The position numbers and the translations under genes are program-made. The notes below the pieces were generated by a model. That model saw only the letters and a list, made by a program, of their open reading frames with translations, was not told the DNA's origin and did no database searches. 64,000 nucleotides of DNA from Castor canadensis (taxonomy: Eukaryota; Chordata; Mammalia; Rodentia; Castoridae), in NCBI RefSeq assembly GCF_047511655.1, contig NC_133401.1:14044001-14108000 (forward strand). The letters run 5' to 3'. This document shows positions 23,301-33,105 of the stretch, one piece after another. The first letter of the stretch is position 1, and every line of letters begins with the position of its first letter.

Positions 23301-24126
23301 GTGGGTTCAATTTTCCCCACTTCAATACAGGCCCATTTCCCCATATATCAGGACAGTGTTAGCCCAGCCATGGCAAGTACTGAGCCTTTCTACAGAGTCA
23401 GGATCACCCTTGCCCAGTCTTGACCCCAACCTAGGTGTCTCTGACCATCAGAAAGAACCACTGGAGACCAGCAGGTGTAACGTGGGCTGTGGGAGCATCA
23501 AACACTGGGACAAGGGGTGTGCTGGGTGGGTACAGCTAGGACTTGAGGAGGAGTCATCTGGGTTGGAGGATGGTGTGTAGGAGCTAGAGTTGTTCACTCC
23601 TGAGGGGAAATGGGGAAGTAGAAACAGGGAAGTAAGCTCTGCCTGTCAGAGACCAGAACCTTCAATCATTGCCTGGACCTTGCTCACTGCAGCCTCAGCT
23701 TGGGTGGTTCTCCTTCCCTTTCCCCTGCCATCTGTTCTCTCTCCCCCCTTTAGGCCCCTCTTCCTGGTTCAAATACAGCTGTTCCCATCTACCAGGTGAG
23801 TGTGGGAGACCAATGTTCTGATCCCACTGGCCAAAGGTGACCCAGGACCTCCCACACCCCATAACTGGATGAACTTTGAGATTCAGGAGTCAGCAGTAAA
23901 AAGGGGATGAGGTGGTGGTGAGCAAAGGATGAAGGCCTGGGGACTGGACTCCTGAGTCAGGCCAGTGCAGATAGCAATCTGGGTGGGACAGGGCTTGGGA
24001 GACCTGGACTCTCATGTGAGGGGGACACTTGACTCAGAGGACTCTTTATTCTTTTTACAGGACTTGCTAAAACATGAAATGGAGATTTATGATCATATCA
24101 GCCACAAAGGACATATGACTTCTTAG
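14290..24126 (+). CDS. CEACAM: CEACAM unit B: intact CEACAM3-like receptor with ITAM tail
   Basis: Exons: 14290-14353 (64), 15193-15552 (360), 19132-19410 (279), 20072-20326 (255), 21783-21903 (121, or 118 by the second AG), 22837-22889 (53), 23215-23246 (32), 23754-23795 (42), 24061-24126 (66). The sum is 1272 nt, 423 residues plus stop, with all junctions GT-AG and in frame. Layout: signal peptide 1-34 (METPSAPPSRMG start), N domain 35-141, A-type Ig about 142-234, B-type Ig about 235-319, transmembrane helix about 329-355, tail 356-423. The tail has Y401-Q-D-L and Y412-D-H-I, spaced as an ITAM and split between the last two exons. In human CEACAM3 such a tail drives Src/Syk-dependent phagocytosis in granulocytes; that role here is inference. 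Several N-glycosylation sequons lie in the Ig domains. The 53- and 32-bp exons match the lengths I recall for CEACAM1 tail exons, so the tail type may be a derivative of that layout. Confidence 0.93.
15193..15552 (+). CDS. CEACAM: Unit B exon 2 (N domain)
   Basis: 360 bp, acceptor TAG at 15190-15192, donor GTGAGT at 15553. It completes the signal peptide and encodes the IgV-like N domain. The domain lacks the usual Ig disulfide, as in the family, but carries one cysteine near its end (codon 15525-15527, HEECAS), also present in unit A and absent from unit E. Confidence 0.94.
19132..19410 (+). CDS. CEACAM: Unit B exon 3 (A-type IgC2)
   Basis: 279 bp between CAG and GTGAGT. It carries the paired Ig cysteines (LMCEPE and NYECGT), the TYLWWING motif and sequons NSS, NRT, NDT and NRS. 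Confidence 0.94.
20072..20326 (+). CDS. CEACAM: Unit B exon 4 (B-type IgC2)
   Basis: 255 bp between TTCCAG and GTAAGT. It encodes DTPITSPPESHFRPG, RLFCHTASNP, YSWLFNG, QELFIPNVTANN and YTCLVHNS. Its donor is the intact form of the site that is lost in units A and E. Confidence 0.94.
21783..21903 (+). CDS. CEACAM: Unit B exon 5 (transmembrane)
   Basis: Encodes [11 protein letters not shown], then about 25 hydrophobic residues, then the stop-transfer LRRTGR. The acceptor is a tandem CAG CAG (NAGNAG), so a one-alanine length variant is expected. The donor is GTACTG. Confidence 0.9.
22837..24126 (+). CDS. CEACAM: Unit B exons 6-9 (cytoplasmic tail with ITAM)
   Basis: Exons 22837-22889, 23215-23246, 23754-23795 and 24061-24126. 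The 53-bp exon encodes ANHLHDFREHWLPASTP. The later exons encode APLPGSNTAVPIYQ and DLLKHEMEIYDHI, then SHKGHMTS and stop. Tyrosine codons are 23790-23792 and 24088-24090. The last two exons resemble the end of human CEACAM3 (PLP..TA..IY..LLKH...IY...HK). No ITIM is present. Confidence 0.88.
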
Positions 24127-24410
24127 TTTTCTCTGGAAACTTCTGCTTATTGATCAGGGACAGTCACCCAGAACCTCAAACTCAGTCTTGTTGGTCAGAG
24201 ATGGTCCCTGAGCCCCAAGGAGAGTGTGACTTGGGGAGGAAGGATTTATCCTGAGTTTTTTGGGACCCACACAGGCTGATCAAGGCTCTGGATGGGACAG
24301 ACCAAGGTCATCTGTGCTATATAAACAGGGGAGATTCTAGAGAGTGTGAATGGAGCCACAAGTGTGACCTGGAAAGCAGCTGAAATAAAGAAACCCTTTC
24401 CTTCACTGGT
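24127..24410 (+). other. Unit B 3' UTR with AATAAA at 24384-24389
   Basis: The sequence after the stop is shared with units A and E and contains AATAAA in a CAGCTGAAATAAAG context. Cleavage would be expected about 15-25 bp downstream. The hexamer is also intact in units D (40510-40515) and E (55437-55442). Confidence 0.7.
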
Positions 24411-26029
24411 TCTTTCTGTTCTCATGGGAACATCTCTGAGTAGAAACTCACCTGAAATACCAGTCATCTCTCTCCTGTGTCACACCATATAAATGTCATC
24501 TCTACATTGTTACCACAAGCTCTGTATTCCTATGATACAGGAGCTGGAAGGTAGGAGCCAGGGTTAAAGCCGGGGTCCCTGCACAACGAGGGGTGAGATT
24601 CCCAAGAGCCCTGTAGGCTGCAGAGCATTTAGGGGTCCCCACTGTCAGAGACTCAGGGTGGCCTCTCCTGGCCACCGAGAGTCTCCTGTACCAGAAATGA
24701 GGATCTAGGGAGCCTTGAAAGGACTCTGTTCTGTGTACCAAAACTCTCACGGCCATTTTGTCATATTTTCACTGAGTTGACACTTCTCTGTATCAGCCCT
24801 TCAATTACGTCCACCGCACCCTCCAGCTCCTCTGAGGGAGGCAGAAGCACAAGGCACCCCAACACATTTTCAACTTCTGAGTGGCGCTAAGCTGTTAGGA
24901 GCTGAAGAACAGTGAGATCATAGTTCACCTGCCCTTCCTGGTCATCAGCACCATGGACAGTATCTCAGGGCCACTTGTTCCCCAGGCTGTGCAGCAGGGA
25001 GGAGGCAGTGAGAAAGCACGGGAGACAGGTGTGGGAAAGATTGAGTGAGGAAGTTTTTGCAGAGCCACTCACTAATTTCTGTATTGTTCACCCTTGCACT
25101 TCCCATCCACCTGCCTCAAGATCAAATCCCAAAACTACCTGCTCCCTCAGGTGCCTATGACTCCCCACTTGCCTCACCCCATCCTGCCTTAGTCCCACCT
25201 CTGTCTCCTGGTCCCCAAGCATATCCAGGGATGGTGTTCACAGAGGTGATGGCTCACGGCCATGGCCAGATTTAAAGGGAATGAAAAGAAACTTGGGGTG
25301 GAATAAACAAGTGGCAGAATCCTGTTTAGTCTCTTTATTCTTGAAGCTGTGACAATTGCCTGATACGCAGTATCACAACAACAACAAGCCCAGAAATCAA
25401 CATGTCATCTGGCTATCTCATCTGGAGGCCGTGGACAGAGTGTTTCCTCACAGACAAGCTGCTGCCAGCTTTTCTGTGCTGCTGTGGCTTCTTTTTTACC
25501 TTGCAGCCAGGAGCCAGGTGTCTTGATGCCCCTCTCAGCTCTGATTCATTTCACACCTCCTGCCCCTCCTCAACTCTCCTGCCTCCCCGTCTCATTGTAA
25601 AGAAAAGACCTTGTGATTGCTCACAGTTCATCCACTGGATAAACCACAGAACCTTCCTGTTTCCTGATCCTTTTGTAATCTGTTGAGTGTCTTTTCCCAT
25701 GTCACATGTTCACAGAGTCTGGGGAAGAGGTTGTGGACATCCTTGAAGCGCCTTGTTCTGTGTACTGCACCTCTCAGAACATTTAGTCATCTTTTGCTGA
25801 GTTGCCCTTTTTGGTATCAGCTTTGCAATGATGTCCACCGCACCCTCCAGCTCCTCTGAGGGGGGCAGCGGCACACAGCACCCCAACACTTTACCTTCTG
25901 AGTGGTGCTCAGCTGCTAGGAGCTAAAGAACAGAGAGATCACAGTTTACCTGCCCGTCCTGGTCATCAGCACCATGGACAGTGCCTGAGGCCAACTGGTT
26001 CCCAGGCTCTGCAGCAAGGAGGCCCTAAG

Positions 26030-26072
26030 AAGGGAGAGGGAGAGAGGGAGAGAGAGAGAGAGAGAGAGAGGT
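26030..26072 (+). repeat. (AG)n microsatellite
   Basis: GGGAGAGGGAGAGAGG passing into a pure AG run. Absent from the A-B spacer at the equivalent point (about 11165). Confidence 0.9.
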
Positions 26073-28569
26073 GTGGGAAAGAGGGAGCTAGGGACCTTGG
26101 GGTCATTGCCATGTTTACCACCTCTTGTACCTGTCACATTACTGCACCACTCAGTGTGGTGCAAGCTCTAACTCACAGTGAGTGTTTTTGTCCCTGAGAG
26201 CAAGGGCTGGGCGTGTGGCTCAGTGGCAGTGTGCTTGTCTACCAAAGGCAACGCCCTTTTCAGCCATCAGGAGAACCATATCAATCAATCAACCAATCAG
26301 TCAGTCAATCCTTTGTGTTTCAAGTCAATATTTTTCTAAAAATGTTGGAATCTTTTCCTGATTAACTTCTTGCTTGAGTGCCTGACCTTTCAATCAGCAC
26401 ATCACCCAGCGTGGAGACCCCCTGAGAACAGCATCTCCTTCCAGGGCACCAGCTATGTCCTTGGGAGAGAAGCCAGCTGAGCCCCTGGACTGCTCTGCCA
26501 GCTCCTCAAAGCCTACCTTGTCACTGCCATCTTCCTCATTCCCAACTCATCCCATCCACAGAGTAACTCTGCTCCTACAGACCCAGCCCTGTTCTTCTAG
26601 AGACTCATGTCCAGTCCATCCAGTGTCCCTGAAGGTCTCACACTCACCCCCAGGTCACCCTGTGTCAGGGTCACTGTGTGCTGAGGGAACTTCCCTTCCT
26701 TGAGTGGGTACAGCTCCCATCTCCCATCTCCCATCTGAGCAGTACCAGGGTCATCTCTACTCTGTCTTGGCACCCACTCTTCCTGTTTGGGGCCTCCCTC
26801 ATCATCTACTCTGGACACAGCCCAGCTCCTGACAGGCCCCAGATCTGTGCTGATCCTCCACAAGGAGAAGCACTCAGAGAGTAACAGACACTAGCACATC
26901 CACCATCAAGAACGTCTACTGCTGTGAGCCTGTGGTCTTCCCTGTCATCCTGGCTACTTGGGAGGCTGAGATCAGGAGGGTCATGGTGGAGGCCAGCCAT
27001 GGCAAATAGTCAGGGAGACTTTCATCTCCAAAGAACTAGATGCTAAATGGACAGCAGGTGTAGCTCAAGTTAGAGAACCTGCTTTTCCAGTGTGAAACAT
27101 TGGGCTTAAACCCCAGTCCTACCAAAAAAAAAAAAAAAAAAGGAGAAATCGTGAGAGAAATAGAAGAAAAAGAGAAAATATTCTCCTGAGTCCTCCCCTT
27201 CTTATGCCTGTGGCAGGGACAGATAAAAATATCTCTTCTCACCATCCAGCCCCCAAGGTCAATCCTAAGCCTCGTTCCTCCCCAGCTCAGTCACAGCAGG
27301 TCAACGTCCTTGCTGTTCTTTCTCCAGAAAGGCAGGTTCCAGCCTCTGTTGAAGTAGCCTTTCCTCCATGCCCAGTAGCCCCAATTTATACATCTGCTTG
27401 CCTTAGTGTCAGATACCTGAGCCACCCCTCCCTCAGGTGCTAATGACTTCCCACCCTCTGCACCTCACCTGCCCTAGTCACACCTGTGCCCTGGTCCCAA
27501 GATTCCCCTGAGCATGTGCAGGTATGGTGCTCACAGAGGTGATGGCTCACGGCCATGGCCAGATTTAAAGGGAATGAAAAGAAACTTGGGGTGGAATAAA
27601 CAAGCAGCAGATCATGTTCAGCCTCCTTCTTCACTGCTCAACTGGACTGTGCATGGCTATCAGACAAGGAGATGAAAAGAAACCTCACGACGTCCAGTGA
27701 ACATTTCCTTCTCATCGCCTCTTTTACCTGTGGACCCACATGGCTACCCAGATGTAAGGCTCCACCATCTGGGCATGGGTAGGTGAACAAACCTCAAACA
27801 CCATCACTTGTAATTCACAAACACTCCACCCTCTGCAATGACGGTGTCCATTGCCACCAAATGTGGGTAGCGCCACTCTCCCTCACAGTCAGGGAAGTGG
27901 AAACACATCCCTCATGCCTTCATCTCAGGAGGTGAAAATAAACAAAATAAATATCAGGATATCTCAGAAGATGGAAGAGCTCCCTGCTGCAGGGCAAGAG
28001 GACTCTGGTCTCGTGTAACCCAAGAGCAGTTCCTGTGCTTCTGAGGAGGGGCGGTTGTGAGGTGTGACAGGTGTCTCTGATATGAAGCTTGGTCCTCTGT
28101 AAGGGAGTCCCTGGTGGGGTCAGAGAGGATCCACGCGTTCCCTGACACAGTGAGGACCAGACGCCCTGGGGATGGAGAGGATGGAGAAGCCCCAGAGCAG
28201 GAGGAGGAGGCTGAGAACCCCACACCAGCCCTGGTTTCAGGACTGAGAAGTCTGAGGTCATTGTTGTTGGGGAGGCATGGATTACATGAGGACACAAGGA
28301 CACTGATCCTCCCTCTAATCCTACACGTGCTTCAGTCCAGAACAAAGGCTGGGAACATGGTGCTGGATCCCCAGTACTGCAGACACAGTTTGGTCTGGCA
28401 CCGACCTCGGACCTCAGTTTGATGACATCTGATTGGCACGTCAGAGAATAGTTTGGTGGTGGTCTGTTGAGAATTCCAGATGGAAGCTGATGCATCACTA
28501 CCATTACATGGAAATTTGAAGTGGGATCAAATCCTTACCCAACTCGGCTGTCTGCAGTTTCCTTACTGT

Positions 28570-28586
28570 CCACCAGGGGGCAACAG
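28570..28586 (+). promoter_or_regulatory. CTCF-like motif upstream of unit C
   Basis: Same CCACCAGGGGGCAACAG motif and orientation as at 13670. It is retained although the promoter, leader and N exons of unit C are deleted. Confidence 0.6.
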
Positions 28587-29775
28587 CTTCCCCAGCATGG
28601 AGCCTCCCAAAGGGCTACTGACTTCTGTCTAGGAGTGCCTGACCAGCCCCATAAATTGACAGATATCTGACATAAATTGAGAGATATCTGATGGGGTAAC
28701 TCAACCCCTCAGGGCCACTTCCTTGCAAGACACCATAGGATTCTGACAGGGACTATGAAGGCCTCCTAGAACTTCTATAAACAAGTTCAGTTTGGGAAGC
28801 ACCTGCTCCAGGCAACTGTCTCAGGTTCATGACTCTAGGTCACCCTGGGGTGCTTCTTGCCATGGTTGTCATTTGGCCTCCTATTTGGACTGAGGAGGAG
28901 TCGTGACTTCCTGACTGTCTGAATCTCATAGCTTTGGGAACTGTCACCAGCCAGTGCACTTCCCTGAGAGCCACACCTATCTAAGGGCATCTGGGCGTCA
29001 ACCTCTCCTGAGACCCAGTGTGGAGAACACAGGCAGACAGGGGCCCTAGGCCATTAGCTAAATACTCTGAGGTGCTTTTGAGGAACTGATGACAAATGAT
29101 ACTTCTTCCAGGTCCTTGTCCCCCAGGAGCCCAGTCCAGGGATTTCTAACTTGGAGACAAATAACAATAGATGCTGCTGATGTGGGGCTCCTCTAGACCA
29201 AGGTCAGTGACTATGAGTATTCTGAGGGTAATTCACAGGCAATATGCTACCCAGATACCATTTGCCATGTGTCCTAAGGAAGGGAAACTGAGGCACAGGA
29301 AATAAAGTTGCTGAATGAGGGTCTCACAGAGCAGTGGTGGCAGGACAGAGACCCAGGGTGGCTGTGTCCAGCTACAGCCGCCCCCTCTTCCCTGGAGGCT
29401 GCATTAGGGGTCTGGGCCCAGAGAGAAGTAGGTGGCTCAGGTGCTTTCATCTCAGAGTTTTGCAGCTTTGAGGGAGCAGGGAGTTGGGCTGGGGAGGGAG
29501 AGCAGATGGACAATTAGTCAGTTTTTACTCTGGAACTAAATCATCTCCTTCAACAGAATGTCAGGGTCTTTCTGCTCAGGCAGCCGAGACACTCCCTCCC
29601 TGGGTGGACTTGCAGTGGTGTTTCCTGGCACTCTGGCTGTAACTCCCCTTGGAAGGTAGAGAAGAGAACTTTGTTGTCTCACTCCCCACTGTGCCCTGCA
29701 ACCAGGGGAAGCCCAAGGTATAGTCAACTCTCCACAGTCTTGTGATGCAGGAGGGAAGGAATGAACAGTGAGTGA

Positions 29776-29818
29776 GTGAATGGATGCATGGATGGATGGG
29801 TAGATGGATGGATGGTCT
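29776..29818 (+). repeat. (GGAT)n microsatellite in unit C
   Basis: Runs of GGATGGAT expanded from the shorter GAATGGATGG found in A and B. Confidence 0.85.
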
Positions 29819-32096
29819 AGAACCTCTTCAGAGGTTAAACCTGCATGCAGAGTCCTAGAACTTTTTCTTTCCCTTTTTTCCTTTTATTATTGTGCTGGGA
29901 AAAACCTTAGCTTCTTTTTTTTTCTTTGGTGGGACTGGGATTTGAACAAGGGCTTCAGGCTTGAAAGCAGGCACTCTACCACTTGAGCCACACTTCTAGT
30001 CCCCCTAGAAGTTTCTATCCACACCTCCCTTTATAAATCCTGGAGGCTGAGACCCTGGTTCCATCCTCTGAGCATATGCTCCTAAGGTCACCCCTGGAGC
30101 CACATCACAGGGTGACCCTGGAGCTGTTGGCTGGGAAGGGTCTCAGGGTTTCACTAGTTCAACTCAGAGACAGCCAGGAGCTCTAGGTCTGTGGGGTCTT
30201 TGAAGTCACTGTAACCCAAACTGATCCCTGTCCTTGGTGTTTCTGCCTCCCTGTGTTCCTCTCCACCCTCACAATGCTCCCACTTCATTCCCAGCGGGAC
30301 TGCCCCTGCTGCCCGGCTTGCCCTTCCTTACCTTCCCCGACTAATGCTGACCTTCCTGTTCCCTTCCTGCTAAACCCTGGGGCCAGGCCACCCTCCTGGG
30401 CACAGGAATCAGTTCAAGTAGCTGTCCCCTGTGCCTATCACAAGACAATGTCCCCCACTCTGCAGTAGCCTCCACTGGGTCCCTGACTAGCACTGCTTTC
30501 TTCCATGACGCTGATATGTGAAACAGCCCACAACCAAGACAAGCAACATCCCTGTCCACTCTCTGCACTGACTCAACCAGGGGGTCAGAGAGAGGACAGG
30601 ACTGCACGCCCTAAAGCCCCAGCCTCCTCCACCCCTCTCACTCTGTCCACCCTGGTTCCACTGTGGCACTCAGGATCCTCCAGTGGTCCTGGGAGCTTCC
30701 CCAAGGGGCAGCTGGCCAGACGGTGCTGTCTGATGGGCTCACTGCGTATCTCACACCCACCTGTGTCCCCTAGTGACACTATTGTCACAGGTGGGTCCTT
30801 TACAAGGGCCAAGAGCACCATCCACTGATCATTTCAATCAGACTCTAATCAGAAGACTCTCATTTTGAAGAACTGAAAAAACTGTAGTTGTGATTCCTGT
30901 ACCGAAAAGAAATTGAAGAAAAATTTCACATACTTGTGTTGGGTTCCACCCCACCACCTTACCTGAGTCTCCATAGCAGCTGGGGACATAAACTTCTAAA
31001 TTAACACATCGATGAGTTTGGCACGATTCCTTCTTTATATACTAGTGCATCTCAGACTTCTCTTCTGACCCTTTGTCCCAAGAGACTCACATCACAATGT
31101 GACCTGCAGGATTTCGGAGCTCAGACTAAGACATTGCCATGCTCTACAGAAATAGTCCCTTCAAGAATTGGTCTTAGAGCTGGATATTAACACAATTATT
31201 ACAATTTTCCCAGTGTCACAAATTCCCATCTCAGATCTTTCAGACACGCATTTCCACAAGAGTCTGAAGTGCAGCAAGTTCATTCTCCCTGCCTTCTGCC
31301 AGTCTGCTCTTCTGCACTTGAAAACCTCCACAAACTTTGCAGGAGAAACACAGGGTCCTTATCTGTCCTCTGCAGAGGGAGAAGGGACATTAAAGCACAA
31401 GGACTAGAAGATAGTCCTGCTCTAAAGACTGTCTGTGCCCTCACTCTTTCCTAGATCATTCTTTGGAACATCGCTGTCTTTATGAGTCCTTGGCTCATGC
31501 CAGTGACCATCAAATATCCAAGCAGAATTGTCCAATCTTGCAGCTGCAACCTCTCCTCGGCCAATGCCTGCTTGATCTTGGTCAGTTTGTGTGCGACAGC
31601 TGCTGACACACATGTCTGTGACCAGGCCAGGCCAGGCTGTGTTGGCTTCTAGGAGTTTAACACAGGAGAGTCCATCAAGACCCTGCTTTAGGACAGCCTT
31701 GAAAAGCAGAGTCTCAGAGGTCATCACCCAGGCTGAGTAGGGGAGGTCTGTGCAGTTGAAAAGACTGAGAGCCACAGGTAATGAGGCCAATGAGACTGGG
31801 GGCCTTTGAGGCCAGGAGAAGCACCAGGGGCTCTGACTCCAGATCCTCGGCCTGTCCTTGACTAAAGACTTCAGCTAAGTTCACATAGAGAAAGTCTGTG
31901 CTTTGCCACATAAGGTGGCCCCATGTCCTCCGAGTGCTCAGGTCCTCAGGCACCTGCTGTGAGACACACTCCTGCCTGGCTTTTTAAGATCTCAGGTTTG
32001 TTGGGAAGAGAGACAGATGGTGACTCTGATGGAAAGAGACTTCTGTAGGGATCACAGGTACCACACAGAACCATTTTCTCTGTGATATCTGCACAG

Positions 32097-32352
32097 CCGA
32101 GTTACCCAAACCCTTCGTCACAAGCACCAACTCCAGCCCCGTGGAGGGCAAGGAGCCTAAAGCTCAGAACACAACCTACCTGTGGTGGATAAACGGTCAC
32201 AGCCTTCCAGGCAGGGACAGGCTGGAGCTGTCCAAGGACAACAGGACCCTCACTTTACTCAGAGTCACAAGGAATGACACTGGAAACTATGAGTGTGGAA
32301 CCTGGAACCCAGTGAGCACCAACCAAAGTGACCCTGTCTCTGAATGTTCTCT
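32097..32352 (+). pseudogene. CEACAM: Unit C A-type Ig exon, internally deleted
   Basis: Splice sites CAG and GTGAGT are intact and TTYLWWING and NDTGNYEC motifs survive. The 21-bp deletion near 32150 and the 2-bp deletion near 32339 distinguish it from the other copies. Confidence 0.85.
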
Positions 32353-33026
32353 GTGAGTAACTCTATTCCTCCATGGCCCTGGCTGCCAGCCCCAATACAC
32401 AGGGCCAGAGACGAGGCCACTTAGTCCCTCTGAGGTCCAAGTCCCTCATCCCTGGGCACCAGACAAGCCATGATATCCTTCCCCAGGCCCATCCAGGCAG
32501 CCCACATTTGTCTAAGGACCGCAGAAGGGGATGTGCTTGTCTGGAGAGGCTGGGGTCACCTCCTGCGATGGAGGAACAGGACATGGTTCAGAGTCAGCAT
32601 CAGTGAACAGAGGGGGCAGCTGGGATGTTTTAGTGTGTGCTGTGCTGAGGATGGAACCCAGGGCGCACTGCCTGTTATGCAAGTGCTCTGTCACTGAGCT
32701 ACATTACTAGCCCTGGTTGGTTCAGGCAGTACTGGGGCCTGAACTGAGGGCCTACACCTAGAGACACTCCACCAGCCCTATTTTGTGATGGGTTTTGTTA
32801 AGATAGGGTCTCACAAACTATTTGCCTGGGTTGTGTTCGATCTATCGTCCTGCTGATATCTGCCTTTTGAGAGCTAGGATTAGAGGTGTGTGCCAGAGCC
32901 ACTGGCATGGTTGGGACTTTCTAAAAACAAGTTTGTGACATCACTCAGGGCTATACTTGTGGCTTTCTGTAAAGCAGGATCTTCCCTCTGTTGACATTAC
33001 ATGTGGCTTCTTTCCATTTCTTCCAG

Positions 33027-33092
33027 ATGGCCCAGACAACCCCATCACATCTCCTCCAGACTCACATTTCCATCCAGAGGCAAACCTCAGCC
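33027..33092 (+). pseudogene. CEACAM: Unit C truncated B-type Ig exon
   Basis: The acceptor TTCCAG and the first roughly 66 bp are retained (DNPITSPPDSHFHPEANLS). The sequence then switches to that found after the 3' UTR in other units (ATTCACCTGAAATTCC). Confidence 0.8.
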
Positions 33093-33105
33093 TCACTTAC
33101 CAAAG

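Larger units (their letters stand above)
24411..28650. other. B-C spacer: paralogous intergenic block, no gene seen
   Basis: Nearly collinear with 9520-13750, with long stretches identical (for example about 26180-26930 against 11290-12040). It holds SINEs at about 26208-26335 and 26930-27140, an AG-rich microsatellite near 26030-26072 absent from the A-B spacer, and the CTCF-like motif at 28570. It ends abruptly at about 28650, where intron-2-type sequence of unit C begins. Confidence 0.7.
28650..33105 (+). pseudogene. CEACAM: CEACAM unit C: deletion remnant (A exon and part of B exon)
   Basis: The unit starts inside intron 2: at about 28650 spacer sequence joins sequence equivalent to about 15730 in unit B, removing promoter, leader and N exons (about 2 kb). 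The A-type exon 32097-32352 is 256 bp instead of 279. A 21-bp in-frame deletion removes the first Ig cysteine region (LMCEPE) and a 2-bp deletion near the end breaks the frame. The B-type exon starts at 33027 but is cut at about 33092, where it joins sequence normally found downstream of the poly(A) site. Transmembrane and tail exons are absent. It cannot make a CEACAM. Confidence 0.88.

Noticed and set aside
14290..24126. Calling unit B CEACAM1
   Set aside because: The tail has no ITIM pair. Its last two exons match the ITAM type, and there is no second A-type Ig exon before the transmembrane exon.
26030..26072. Short repeats as a CRISPR-like array
   Set aside because: Plain AG microsatellite in a mammalian genome; no spacers.
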